Origin: Porphyra umbilicalis
Taxonomy: Eukaryota; Rhodophyta; Bangiophyceae; Bangiales; Bangiaceae
Assembly (NCBI GenBank): GCA_002049455.2
Contig: KV919201.1
Location: forward strand, 1 to 49,804
Direction of reading: 5' to 3'
DNA: 49,804 nt
Positions 10,321 to 21,569 of this stretch are shown one piece after another (positions within the stretch are counted from its first letter, which is position 1; each line of letters starts with the position of its first letter). Made by a program: the position numbers and the translations under genes. Under the pieces are notes generated by a model. That model ran no database searches and was not told where the DNA came from. It saw only the letters and a list, made by a program, of their open reading frames with translations.

Positions 10321-11341
10321 GGTCGCCGGTGTCGAGGTGAGGGACGAACAACAAAAAAAACAGAGGGAACCAAGGGTCGAGCGACCGCCACGGTTGGTGG
10401 CAAGACGGCGACGACGAGGTCGGAAGCGGTCCCAGTCACGGCCGCGGGGGTGGTCAGCACCTCGACGCGGCGGGGAGCACACCCAGCTGTCAGCAAGGTG
10501 AGACCGCCAGCAGCCGACGACCAAGCCGCCACAGACAGCACCAGAGACGGGCGAGCGACGCGGCAGCAGCACACGCAGGGTCCGCTGCGGTCGGGCGTGC
10601 CCGCGATCACTGCGCGCGCTCGGGCAGAGCGGTGGGGGTGGCGCCGCCGCCGCGCAGCAGGAGCAGTGTCCGACCCACCCGGTCGAGCGCACCGGGGAGA
10701 CGGCGACGGCGACGCGGCTCGCGCGCCGCCGCGGTCGGCGGACCGCCAGCAAAAAGGGGGGGGGACGGGGCGCCTGCGCTGGCCGCGGCCGCACGGCGGC
10801 GCGCACCAAGAGAGGCTGCGGCTGCGGCGTGTGCCCACACCGACGCGCGTGGAGACAAGAAAGAAAATTGCACGCGGCCAATCAAACGCGCCGCACGGCG
10901 GGGCGGGCGCGCTCGCAGCGTCTCCACGCCGCCCGGTGCGGGGCGGGCCGCGACGGGCGACGCGGGTGGAAGCATCGATCGCCTTTTGAATCTACCGGAT
11001 ACGTCAACTAGCTTGTCAGTTTCCGGTGGTTCCAAAGTGCGAAGTCCAGATCGCCCTGTACTTTCTCACCACCGTCCTTCCACATGAGCCGGCGGAGCGG
11101 TTGTCGCGGACCGCGCTCCTCTCGCCGACGCGGCACTATCATAGTCCCATGATGGCACCCACCCGCGTCGGCCCGTCGCGCTCGTCCCCTGCCACCATGC
11201 CACCATGACGCACAGCGCCCCCTTGCGCCGGCTTCTTCTTCTTCACTGAACCCCCGCAACGTTGCTTGGTCACTCTTCCGTGTTTGTTGCTCGTGCCGAG
11301 CCGACCCCCCCCCCTGCCGGCGTCGCCAAGCGCGACGCGCC
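10321..11341. promoter_or_regulatory. Divergent intergenic region between the coiled-coil and thiolase-like genes
   Basis: About 1 kb separates two ATGs facing away from each other, so it should contain both promoters and 5' UTRs. No TATA-like element is obvious. Open frames across it are Arg/Ala-rich composition artefacts. Confidence 0.35.
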
Positions 11342-12765
11342 ATGAGCATTGTCGGCGCCTTTGCCACGCCCCTGGTGACGCACCCCCCCCACTCCGCCAC
11401 GCCGCTCCCGGCGCTGCTGCTGGCTGCCCTCCGCGGCGCGCTGGCATCTGCGGCGGCGACGCCTTCCCCCGGCCACCGCGCCGGCGCGTCGGCGGACCCC
11501 CCCCCCCCCTCCCCCTCGACACCATTGACGGCCTCATCGTCTGCCCGTCGCTCGCGCACCCCCAGTTTATGCCCGCCCACGCGCTCGCGCAGGCGGCGGG
11601 CATCCCCCCCACCCGCCCCGGCCGCCGCTTCACCGCCCTCACCGTCGAAGCCGGCGGCGCGTCGCCCGTCACGGCGGTGCTCCTCGCGCGCGCGTGGATC
11701 GCCGCCGGCCGCGCGCGCACCGTTGCGGTCGTTGCCGGCGACGCGGTCGCGAGCCTCCCGTCGCGCACCTTTCTCGGGGCGGTCCACCTCGGGCCCGCCG
11801 CGGCTGGCGTCCCCGCCCCGGCGATTGTGCGGTCGTACGACGCGGTCGCGGCGGCGGCGGTGGGGGCGGGGTGGGTCACCCGCGGGGACTTGGCCGCCGT
11901 TGCCGTGGCGGCGGCCGCCCAAGCGGCGCGGCCCCGCGTGTCGGTGGCGGACGTGCTCGCCGCCCCCCCGTGGCGGGGGTGACGACGCAGTGGGAGTGTG
12001 CGCGGCGGGCCGACGGGGCGGCGGCGGTGCTGGTGGGGGTGCCCCCGCAGGATGGGGGGGGGTGGCGTTTCGGGCGCCGGGGCGGGGGGGGGGGGGGTCC
12101 GCCTGCTTGGCGAGGGGGGGGAAGCCTCCTCCTCCCTCGTGCCGCCGCCGCCGCCGCGGGACGCCGAGTGGCCGCCGCCGGCCGCCGACGGCGGGCGCCC
12201 GCGCGCGGGCGGCACGCCCGCGCCGCCGGGGCTCGCCGCCGCGTCGGCGGCCGCCGCCGCCGCCTACGCGTCGGCGGGCTTGTCCCCCGCCGCCATTGAC
12301 TACTGGTCCGTCTATGATTGCTTTCCGATTGCCTTTCTCCTCGGCGCCGTCGCGACGGGGCTGGTGCCCGCCGGCACCGCCCCCGGGCCGTGGATCCAAG
12401 CCGTGGCCGCCGCCGCCGCCGCCGCCGCTGGCGGCCCCGCCGACGGGGACGCGACGGCGGCGGCGGGGCGCACGCCCGCCGATTGGCCGGTCAATATCGG
12501 TGGGGGGCTCCTCGGCGGGGGCGCCCCGTGGGACGCCCCCGCCCTGTTTGGGCTCGTCGAGGCGGCCGCGCAGCTGCGGGGCACCGCCCGGTGGCCCGTG
12601 CCGGGCGCCACCCGGGCGCTGTGTTATGGGAATGGGGGGGTGTTTTCCCACGCGGCGGTCGCGCTGCTGGGGGTGGACGACGGTGGGGGGGGGGGGGGGG
12701 CTCCAGCCGCGGCGGCGGCTGAGACGGCCGAGACGCAGCAGACCGGGCCGCGGGTGGGCGGCTGA
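11342..12765 (+). CDS. Thiolase-like protein (SCP2/acetyl-CoA acetyltransferase-like) lacking the nucleophile Cys
   Basis: The thiolase fold is recognisable end to end: MSIVGAFATPL at the start, DTIDGLIVCPS, TVEAGGASPVTA, RARTVAVVAGD, QWECARRADGAAAVLVG, DYWSVYDCFPIA, NIGGGLLGGGAPWDA, QLRGTARWPVPGATRALCYGNGG. This is the SCP2-thiolase/COG0183 type, whose active members condense or cleave acyl-CoAs. The position of the acyl-accepting Cys (usually N-x-CSSG or ACASG) reads GGAS. The His of the usual GGxHPxGA reads GAPWDA. Known Cys-less relatives exist, so it may bind acyl-CoA or lipid rather than act as a thiolase. Three frame changes are needed, at C/G runs near 11500-11516, 11962-11975 and 12073-12090. 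Stop TGA at 12763. The coordinates are one inferred CDS; an intron at the third site is not excluded. Confidence 0.7.
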
Positions 12766-13562
12766 GGGTGGGTCGGGGCCAGGGCGCCCCCGCGGCGTCG
12801 TCGGCCGGGAGCGGATGCTGGCCCATGTCGGACCTGTGGGGGTCAGTCAGACAAGTGGCGCGCGGGCGTTGTCTTTAGACACCCAAACGTCTGGGCGGCG
12901 CGCTCGGGTCGGCACTTGTTTTTTGGCGTCTTTGGGACGTGTTCTTTTGATGCTGTGCTGTTGGCACCTGCTGTTTGGACGCCTGGCTTGACCTCGCGCT
13001 GTGGTCCCCGGTTGCTATTTCGGGGTATTGAACGCTCGCTGGGCAGCTGGGGACAACGCGGTGAGCGTGCAAGAACGTAGCGGTGCTGGTTAGGGTGCCT
13101 GCACCTGGGTTGCCACTGCCAAGCGCCGCCATCGGTGGTTTGATGCTGGACGGGCGTTGGTGGGCAAGGAGGCGGCCAAGTCGCGCCAGCTCATGATGAG
13201 CTGGGTGGGGTACAGCTGAGCTCCGATGCACCCCAGCCCGGCGGGCACAGTGTCAACACGACTGCGCAAGGAGCTCCCCCTGCAGTGTATCGGGGCGGTG
13301 CGCTGGACCAGACGAAAAAGCCTCATTGTGGCACCTCACAGTGTGGAGCACCGAGATCTGGCCCCGCGGGACGCAGCAGTCACAGGTGTCACAGTCACAG
13401 ACACGCCTCGTCTCTGGCCCGCCCGATGAGGCGCCCGGCGCGCCTGGTTAAGCATCTGGTTACCTGCCGCGTGGCATCCTCCACACCAACGACTGGCGCT
13501 GCCGGGCAGCGCGACGACTGACACGTGCTGGTGGGAGCCCGGTGCAGGCCTCAAAGTAGCGG

Positions 13563-13680
13563 CCACTGCAGTGGGCCGCAACTTTGAGGCTAAGTCGGCC
13601 GTCTCATGCGGACGGCCCTGCCGCAGCTGCGGCTGGGCTGTCCGCGTGGGACGGCCGACTTGCGTAGCCCGCTGCAGCGG
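13563..13680. repeat. 118-bp foldback (long imperfect hairpin)
   Basis: The left arm starts CCACTGCAGTGGGC and the right arm ends GCCCGCTGCAGCGG. AAGTCGGCCGTC (13592-13603) pairs perfectly with 13650-13661. The next ~29 positions pair with only about four mismatches, down to the self-complementary tip CCGCAGCTGCGG (13621-13632). One side has a ~10-nt bulge. No target duplication is visible. It could be a foldback MITE or a hairpin RNA gene. Confidence 0.75.
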
Positions 13681-14205
13681 TGAATGGAGTCGGCCTGACG
13701 CACATCGTATCCAGCACAGCCCGTATTCTGGTTCTGGTACGTACGCGCGCTCGAGCGGGGCACCGCGTGAGGGGGTTTGCTGCCTACAGCCCTTTGGGCC
13801 TGTAAGGCCCTCTGGTTTTCTCTCGTGGACTGGACACAACACCAGTCATGCGGTGTCAGGGCAGCTGATTGGCATCGCATGAACCGCGGCAGGAATTGCG
13901 GGTGGATGAGCCTTCAGCGTGCCATCAGACAGTCTGACGTCGGACTCGAAGCTCTCCTGCTGGTCTGTGCGTTGCAGTTGTTATTTTGAGCGAGCACTCA
14001 CAGGTACGCAGGATGCGGCCGAAACGCACGAAAAGACCGTGCCTCCGACTGATACTCCATGAAACATAATTCCATGATCTGATACTTGCATAGGAACTTC
14101 TACTTGACTCAGTTTGAGCTATTGCTTTCCAGCAGCGCAAGTGCTGGCGCGGCAGGACCAGCAGCCACAGTGCTCGCCGACTTTCTGGCCCAGACCAACC
14201 AGTAC

Positions 14206-14235
14206 TCACCTCTGGAAGAGGTGAGGAGCGAAGCT
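14206..14235 (+). repeat. 30-bp dispersed repeat, copy 1
   Basis: TCACCTCTGGAAGAGGTGAG followed by GAGCGAAGCT, identical to 15461-15490. Both are preceded by ACCAGTA plus one variable base. The first 19 bases form a small hairpin. A partial match (GGGAGCGAAGCTTC) lies near 46185. Confidence 0.8.
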
Positions 14236-15206
14236 TCAGACCAATAATGGACGACGCACTGGCACAATAGATCCGTCGCTACCAGCAGAAGCACACTCCG
14301 CCACGGGTGAAACAGAGCGCGGACGATTAAAGCTGGAAACAAACACCCTCAAGCGCCGCAGTATGCCATTGACAGTATGGCGAACTTGATGGCAAAGCCT
14401 TTGCTGGAAGTAGGGTAGCTGGAAGCAGCACCTGCGGCCCCCACTTGCTGCTGTCACTGGTCATGCGGTACTGTGTCAGCCAAGGTTATCGACGCGATTA
14501 CCAGCCACCGTCGCAACGCTCCGGGGACGATGTGGACGGCTTGCGTCTGACGGTAGTGCCACATTCGTTTCGCCACGATTGGGCCTGCGGCAACGCCTGT
14601 GACACCAACAACAGCTCGCACGGTAATGTGAGCTGACGCAGCTGGGCTTTGCACGGGACGAGCGGCCCGCTGCTTGGTTCGCCGTCAATCGCGACACTGT
14701 TACCGGCTCGGACGCCCTTCCAACATCTAAGTCCGGGACAGGCTGCAAGACTGACAAGACTGCCCGACGCGTCACTGTGGGTGGCCACAACGCGACACGA
14801 GAAACACAGGCAGCCGTCAATGTGCTTTTGCCAGCCGCACACTCCGAGTGGCAACTGGCCACCTCCTCGAGCGGGCGCTCTCTGCGCGCGCTGCACGAGT
14901 CAGCTCCACGCCCCTGCGCTTGTGGACGTCTGGCGCGCTGCGGGGCTCCAAGCGGGATGCGGTTGGCCGTAGGCAACCACCGAGCGCGTCGTCGAGCCAC
15001 CCGGATCGACAGCACCAGCGAACTTGGTGTTCTGCGACCCAAGCCTCGCTTGACTCCACCGTTCGATTCGGCCGCGTCCAACCGAGGAGAGGGCTGCATC
15101 GTTACGACCAGCAGAATCGCCATCGAAACGGGTTTTAGATGGGACTTGAATGTTGTCTCGTCACTCTTTGGATGTTAACGGGCAAGCGTCACCCGCTCAT
15201 CTACGC

Positions 15207-15231
15207 CCATTCAAAGATTTTTCGAATGGGA
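15207..15231. repeat. Small hairpin, first of a related pair
   Basis: CCCATTC ... GAATGGG with an A/T-rich loop. A similar hairpin, CCCATCCAA ... TTGGATGGG, lies at 16038-16063. Both are preceded by G and followed by GGGATA/GGGAAA-type sequence. Confidence 0.45.
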
Positions 15232-15460
15232 TACCGCTGGGCTTTGGGGGAGCTTGAATGTGCGTTCTGAGATGATGGCGTAGTCCCGGGTTCCGACCGT
15301 GAGTTCTTCGAGTCAATGTGGCCCGCTCTAGAGACAGCATGTGATCCTCGGCAGGATTGGCCGTTTCATATTCAAAAACCCCACCAAGAGACCATGTGAT
15401 TGGCTACCAGTCGCACGAGCTTTGGCCAGACTGCGCAGCAGTTTGGATATATACCAGTAG

Positions 15461-15490
15461 TCACCTCTGGAAGAGGTGAGGAGCGAAGCT
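15461..15490 (+). repeat. 30-bp dispersed repeat, copy 2
   Basis: Identical to 14206-14235, 1,255 bp downstream in the same orientation. Sequence diverges immediately on the right side, so a shared boundary lies just after GAGCGAAGCT. Confidence 0.8.
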
Positions 15491-16037
15491 CCCTGCTCGT
15501 ACAACAAGTATTTCATTGTGTAGCATGCCAATTGCACGTGATTTGATTGGAGCCCGCCGTCCTCACGACCGACTCCTAATCCGACGAGGTGAAGTCGCGG
15601 CGGAAGCAGAGCGCAGTGTTTGTGACTTCAGTGCTGCAGAGAATGCCCGGGCGACCTCGCAGCGGACGCGCACAACGCTCTCCGACACAAGACACTGTGC
15701 AAGTGACGAATATGTTGCATTCTCAAAGCACATTGCGGACTGCTGTGTGGAGCACGGCGTTTTTCGATGTTACCGACTGGTGACGCTTTTTGAGGCGAAG
15801 TCATATTCTCTCGCTGTCTGTCGGCGTGAACAAGACGACCGTCGGTCTGGTCGTGACGTCGACGACGCGAACACAATGTGCAAGATCTGAAGATCAATTA
15901 CAATTACTTTCGGGAGTTGTATCGCAGAATGGCAAGGATGGACCTTGTGCCGCCAGCGCGACCGTGACGAGGGCCGGAAAGAAACGGTTGTGCTTCTCAC
16001 CAAGCGATGGCTTTTGACAGGCCCTCGATCAACGAAG

Positions 16038-16063
16038 CCCATCCAAGTATCTCTTTGGATGGG
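16038..16063. repeat. Small hairpin, second of a related pair
   Basis: CCCATCCAA and TTGGATGGG pair across a short loop. It resembles 15207-15231 in arm sequence and flanks. Confidence 0.45.
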
Positions 16064-17709
16064 AAATCGGAAGTCGCTCACAGAGGCCAAAAATGCCCAG
16101 CCGACAGAGTTTTGGATACGGATGGGCTTTTGATGGGGACGGATGGGGATTCTGCCGGCCGTGACGATCCTCGCACCACCGTGGCTGTTGATGGCGGAGA
16201 GAGGCGCGGCGACGTGAAACCAGGCCCGACGTGAATGGGCTCAAGCCCTCTGCAGGGCGGTGCCGCAACAGCCAAGGGCGGGTCGTCGGTGGGGCCGTCT
16301 CGGGGGGGCTCTCTTCCTTCCCACGGCTCGTGCACGCACTCGACCCCGTGGCCGAGTCGGCCGGTTTCGTGCACCGTGCCGGTGACCGGCAGCGGCTGCG
16401 GGTGCGCGCGGCACGGGCCGGGCGTCCAAAGGGGAGCGCCGCGTGGTCTCCCTCACAGCTCCCGACGACGAGGCGGGGCAAGCAGGGCACTCGCCAATGT
16501 CGAAAAAAGACGGTCCGTGCTCGCGCGTCCGCCACGCCGCCGATGCTTGTGGACCACCCGCTGCGGCCGTCAGCATCGCGTGTCGCCCGTGGTCTCCCCG
16601 ACGCGCCGCGGAGGCTGGTCTCAGGAGAGAATCTCGACCGCTCGCGGGCATCAGAGGGCGTCGGACCTCGAGAGGCTCACAAAAAATCTGGGCACGCGGT
16701 CACCGCGGGGGCCCCTCGGCTCCCCCATGGACTGCTGTCGCGGTCACAGCGACCCCCACGGTAGGGGTTGTTGCACGCCCCGCACACACGCCTCCAGACG
16801 GGATCACCGTATGGCCAGTGGCCGGGCATGTGAGCGGCGCGCATGCCCGCGTCACATGTCAAGAATCAGTTGCGCCAGTAGCCGTTGGCCGCCTCAATCT
16901 CGGATGCCGGGCACGCGGGCCACACGGTTGTGGCGCCACGCGTGCACCCTCTCGCGGGAGCCTCCTGCGCACAAACGATGGTGCCTCCCAGTGGCCAGCT
17001 GGTCGAGTTGGCGCTGATGATTGACCGTCTTGCAAGCCATGAAGGGTGACCGGGCTGGGGAAGACGGGTGGCGGCGGCGAGGAACGGCCGCGCGGGGCAC
17101 AGCCCCAAGCGCCCAAGCGCCCACGCGGGGCGGCCGACCCGCACGTTTGGCTGGGAGCGGCGCCTCCTTTGCTCTGTGTGCCCTGGCTCCGTCCCACCCC
17201 GCTAGTTGCACTCCCTGACCATCAGTGTCTGGCACGGCGATCGCCCGCGCGCAAGCGTGGCCCCGACGGCCCGCCACCAGCCCGCTTCTAGCCCGCGCCG
17301 GCCCCTCCCCCTCCACACGCGGTCTGTCGACCACCCCTCGACCGCCACACCCGCCGTCCGTCCCGCCGCCCCGGTCCTCGGCAGCGTGGCCACGGCGTCA
17401 TCGTGGTGAACCTGCCGCGCCGGTTCGGTCCAACCGTCCCCGGGGCCGGGCTGTACGAGAACTGCGGGCCGCGCGCACTGCCGTCGCGTGCAGCACCCGC
17501 CGGCGCCAGCCGCCTGGCTCTCTGTCCTTCCGTTCAAGTGATTGTCCTGACGTCTTTTCAACACGCGACGCGGTCAGCCCTCCCCCCCCTTCCCACCCCC
17601 TCCGCCCTCGCTCTCCATTGGCGACCATCGCGACTTGGGCGTTGACCGCGCGCCTCCCTCTTTTTTTGTTTTGCGGTGCTTGCCGGCCCCCTCTGCTCTC
17701 GGCGCGACC

Positions 17710-20615
17710 ATGGACGACGACCTCCCCGGCCGGACGGCGGCCAAGCCCGTCGGCGACGCGCCCACGTCGGGCAGCATTGGGCGGCTCGCGTCGGGCCCGT
17801 CGCTCCTCCGCTACTCGGCGTCGACGGCCGGCACCGCCCGCGGGTGGTTGCACAAGGAGGGGCGGCGGCGGCAAAGCCGCCGTTCCCGGTACTTTGTGCT
17901 CGCGCCAGGGGGGGTGCTGACCAACCACCGGCGGCCGGGGGGGGAAGCCACCTCCTCCCTGAGCCTCAGGGGGGGGCGCGTCACGCCGGGCCTCCGCAAG
18001 TGGGAAATGACGGTCGTGCCGCCGCCGCCGCCGCCGCCGCCAGTGGGGGGTGAGCCGGGCGGGGCAGGCGTCGCGCCGGGCTTTTTTGATGAAGCCGTCG
18101 GCGGCCTCGACGGCCTCATTGTCGGCGGTGAGGGCGGCGGCGGGTGGGATTGGGTGCCGACGGGTCTGCCCCCACCCCCCATCCCCCCCCCCCTCCCCCA
18201 CCCCCCCCCCCGGCGGCTCCTTAAAAGCCACTGGCGGCGGCGCGTCGGTCACCCTCTTTGCCTCCTCCGCCGACGAGTACGACGCGTGGCTCGTCGCCCT
18301 CACCGCCGCGACGCAGGCGCCCGGGGCGGGCATTGAGGCTTTTTACAAGATTGAGGGCCCCATCGGCACGGGCGTCCAGTCGTCCGTCTACCTCGGCTGC
18401 GACTTGACGACGCAGGCGGCGGTGGCGATCAAGGTCGTCGAGCGCCCGACCGACGCGCTGCAGGTTGCCTACCTCGAGCGCGAGACGGCGATCGTGGCGC
18501 GGCTCGCCCACCCGCACATTGTGCAAACGCTCGACATTTTTCGCACGCCCGAGCGCGTGTACTTTGTGCAAGAGTGCGTTTTTTTTGTTTTATGTGGTTT
18601 GTGGGGGGCGCTGGAGAGGCGACGCGCGCAGTGTCGGCGCGTGCCACGGGTCCGACTGGGGGGTGCCTCGCAACACGCGTGCGGGCGACCAACGCACCTT
18701 CCGCACGCACTCGAGTGGCTGCCAATCAGGCCCACGAGGTCGGTGACTGACCTTGCAGTCTGCTGTGGCCGTCTGCTAACCGTGGTGTCGCGTTCCCGCC
18801 CTGGGTGGCTGGTCCCTCGGTCTCTCTCCCTGGTTCCCTTTTTTGGCATCTCGCCCCCCCCCCCCGCTCTTACTCCCCCTCCCTCCCCCTCGCACCCCCT
18901 CTCCGCGCAGATACATGGGCGGCAACGAGTTGTACGACTTTATCGCGGAGCAAGACAACTTTTCCGAAGCGGAAGCCGCGCACGCCCTCCGCGACGTCCT
19001 CGCCGGCCTGGCCTACCTCCACGAGCACGACCTCGCGCACCGGGACATCAAGCTCGAAAACATCCTCTGCACCAACCGCCACGCGCCGCTGGCGGTCAAG
19101 ATTGCCGACTTTGGCTTCACGTGCGCCGTCCGCGGGGACGCGCAGGACCTCCACGCGCTCGTCGGGACGAGCTTTTACCTCGCCCCCGAGCTCATTGCGG
19201 GCGCCGGCTATGGCCGCGCCGCCGACTGTTGGGCGATTGGGGTGACCATGTACCTGTGCCTGTCGGGGCACTTTCCCTTTGGCGGCGAACCCGCCGAGTA
19301 TTACGAGCAGGTGCTTGAGGACACGGTCTACTTTCCCGAAGAGGATTGGGCGGGCATTGCGCCCGCGGCCATGCACCTCATCCGGCGGTTGATGGACAAG
19401 GAGCCGGCCAAGCGCATTACGGCGACCGAGGCGCTCGCGCACCCGTGGTTTGCCCTCGCCGACACGATTGGGTGCGCGCCGCCCGCGGGTGCCGACGCCG
19501 CGCCCGCCGCCGCCACAACGACGACGGCCGCCGCCGCGGCGGCGGGGGATCCCCTCCCGCCCCCCACCCCCGCCGCCCGCGAGCCGCTGCCGGTCCTCGC
19601 CCGCTTCCGCCGCGGCCGCTCTGCGACGCGCGCGGCGCGGCGGCGCACCATGCTGCCGTCCCCCCCCGCCCTCCCCGACCGCATCCGCCGCCGCCGCCGC
19701 CGCGCGGCCGCGGGCGGCGGCGCCGCCAGCAGCAGCAGCGGCGGCGGCGGCAGCGTCGGCGGCTCCGTGCCCGCCCTCGGCGCCCTCGTCGGCAGCGGCG
19801 GGGGCGGGGGCGGGGGCGGTGCCACCGGCACGACCACCACCACCACCACCACCACCACCACCACCACCACCCCCGCCGCCGCGGCGGGCGCGCCCGAGGC
19901 GCCCCCGCCGCCGCCACCGCCGTCGCCGGCGCGGCGGTCGCGGTCGGGCTCCCCGGCGCCCCGCACGGCCTCGTCGGGCGACGCGGCGACGTCGTCGGGG
20001 CGCCTCGGCGCGCTCGCCCGCCGCGTGCGGGGGGGGGGGGGGGGGGGGGGGTGTCCCCGTCGCCCCGCCCGTCCCCGCCGCTGCCGCCGGGCGGCGGCGG
20101 CGGCTGCGGCGGCGGCGGCGACGCGGCAGCGGCGGGCAGCGACGGGGCGGCGGCGCCGGCGCTCCCCCTCCCGCCGGCGCGGCGGCGGCGGCGCCCGACG
20201 GGCGCCGGCGCCCGCGCTGCCGACCGCCCCGCGGGCGGCGGGGGCGCCCCCGACGGCCGCCGCGCCTCGTCCCTCCTCCGCTGGGCGAGTGGCCGCGGCG
20301 AGGCGGGCCCCCCCCCCCCCCCCCCCCCCCCGCCGCGGCCGCGCGCCTCCCCCCCCCCCGCCCCCCGCCGTCCCCCCCACGTTGCGCGGCGGGGAGCGCC
20401 GGGCGCCCGCCGCCGCCACGCGCGCCGACGCGGGGGGCTTGGACGAGGCGGCCACGCCGCCGCGCGCCGCGTCGGGGGGGGGGGGGGGGGGGGGGGACCG
20501 CTGCGCCTGGGGGGGGGACGCCGCCAGCGCCTCCTCCCTCGAGTGGCTCCGCTTCAAGGCGGGGGGGGTGCCGTCGCGCCTGGCACCGGTCGCGCCGCCC
20601 GTGATTGAGTGGTGA
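17710..20615 (+). CDS. PH-domain serine/threonine protein kinase, CAMK group
   Basis: ATG in GCGCGACCATGG. A PH domain starts at about residue 44 (RGWLHKEGR, RYFVLAPGGVLTNHR) and ends with VTLFASSADEYDAWLVAL near 200. It should bind membranes, often through phosphoinositides. The kinase domain (about 211-468) has every catalytic element: IGTGVQSSVY, the lysine in VAIK, ERE in helix C, HRDIKLEN, ADFG, GTSFYLAPE and a terminal RITATEALAHPWF, a CAMK-type pattern. A phase-2 GT-AG intron (18574-18910) gives YFVQ-E-YMGGNELYDF. The ~390-residue tail is low-complexity Ala/Gly/Pro/Arg with 14 Thr in a row (19832-19873), ending SSLEWLRFKAGG. Frame changes are needed at runs near 18165-18216, 20029-20051 and 20310-20331. 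The catalytic part is intact and should be active. Confidence 0.85.
18574..18910 (+). other. Intron of the PH-kinase gene
   Basis: Donor CAAGA|GTGCGT, acceptor CTCCGCGCAG|ATACATG, preceded by a long pyrimidine tract. Phase 2, 337 bp. Splicing restores the kinase hinge VQEYMGGNEL. Confidence 0.85.
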
Positions 20616-21189
20616 GGACCATGGGGGGGGGGGGGGGGGGGCGCGTCGCGTCGCGTGGCGTGGCGTGGCGTGGCGTGGCGTGGCGTGTGTGTACATAGGT
20701 CTGTGGAGAAAGGCGCCCGTTTTTGGGCCCGCCCGCGCCCGTCGAGGCGGCGGCGGCGGAAGGGACTGCCGCGCAGACGGCCCGCGGCGCGGCGGCGGCG
20801 CGGGGCGCGCGCGGTGGCGCGGGCGCGCGCCGCCGCCGCCGCCGCCGCCGCGTCCGCTGCCCGCGGGTGCGTCGGTCGCGAGTTTGCTAACCCCACAACG
20901 TCGCGCGCCGCGGGCGGGCGCGCGCGGCAGGCGCGCGCGCGACTCGCGCGCGCGGCCGCCACACGCTGCGCGCGTCCCCGCACGCCCCCGCGCAGGCACC
21001 GCGCGCCCCCCACCCGCGGGCACCCGCCCGCGTCGCGACCCCCCTCGGCGGCGGCGCCGCCGTCCCGTGCCCCACGCGTCTCTCTCCCACGCCGTCCCCC
21101 CCCCCCCCTCCCCACCCGCCACGCGCACCCCCCCCCCCCCCCCCCCCACCCCTCGCCGGCCCTCAACCCCCCCCCCCCCCCTCCCCCCC
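20616..21189. other. Spacer between convergent kinase and HAP2 genes, with simple repeats
   Basis: It holds a G run at 20622-20640 and about seven tandem copies of a GGCGT pentamer at 20653-20687. Several C runs lie near 21090-21190. No gene is seen; it probably contains the two 3' ends. Confidence 0.45.
20653..20687. repeat. Pentanucleotide microsatellite (GGCGT)n
   Basis: Direct reading of consecutive GGCGT units just downstream of the kinase stop codon. Confidence 0.85.
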
Positions 21190-21379
21190 CTACACGCCAC
21201 TCCCCGGCGTGTGGGCCCCCCCCGCGCCAATCCCCTCTGCGACGCTCCCCTGCGCGCGGCGGCTCGGGTGGGGGTTGCCGAAAAAGCGCTGCCGCGCCTC
21301 CTCATCGTCCTCGGGCGCGGGCCGCGGGGCGGCCGCCGCGCCGCCCGCCGCCCCCGCCTTGGGCGCCGCCTTGGCCTTG

Positions 21380-21420
<41 letters not shown>

Positions 21421-21534
21421 ACCCGCCGCCACCCGCGCCTGCTGCCGCCGCGTCGCGGGCGCCGCCTCAGAGGCGGTGCGCCAGCCGCCGCGGCGCTGGC
21501 GTTCGGCCTCGGCGCCCGGGCCGTCTGGAGCCCC

Positions 21535-21569
<35 letters not shown>

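Larger units (their letters stand above)
12766..17709. other. Spacer with foldbacks and small repeats, no supported gene
   Basis: 12766-16200 is of moderate GC and contains a 118-bp foldback, two copies of a 30-bp repeat and two similar small hairpins, listed separately. 16200-17400 is GC-rich with overlapping open frames on both strands (for example 16235-17017 + and 16894-17334 -), none with domain patterns. 17400-17709 is pyrimidine-rich and leads into the kinase start, so it probably holds that gene's promoter; a CCATTGG (inverted CCAAT-type) motif lies near 17617. Confidence 0.4.

Noticed and set aside
8074..10881. A 935-codon open frame on the minus strand
   Set aside because: It runs through a convergent spacer and across frame changes of the gene at 9498-10320. 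Most of it is Arg/Pro/Ala composition noise caused by the scarcity of stop codons at this GC content.
14206..15490. LTR retrotransposon bounded by the 30-bp repeats
   Set aside because: The identical part is only ~30-37 bp, there is no TG...CA end, primer-binding site or polyprotein frame between the copies.
16231..17024. Candidate gene with overlapping open frames on the plus strand
   Set aside because: The best frames start at GTG or compete with equally open minus-strand frames, and show no domain, targeting signal or conserved-looking composition.
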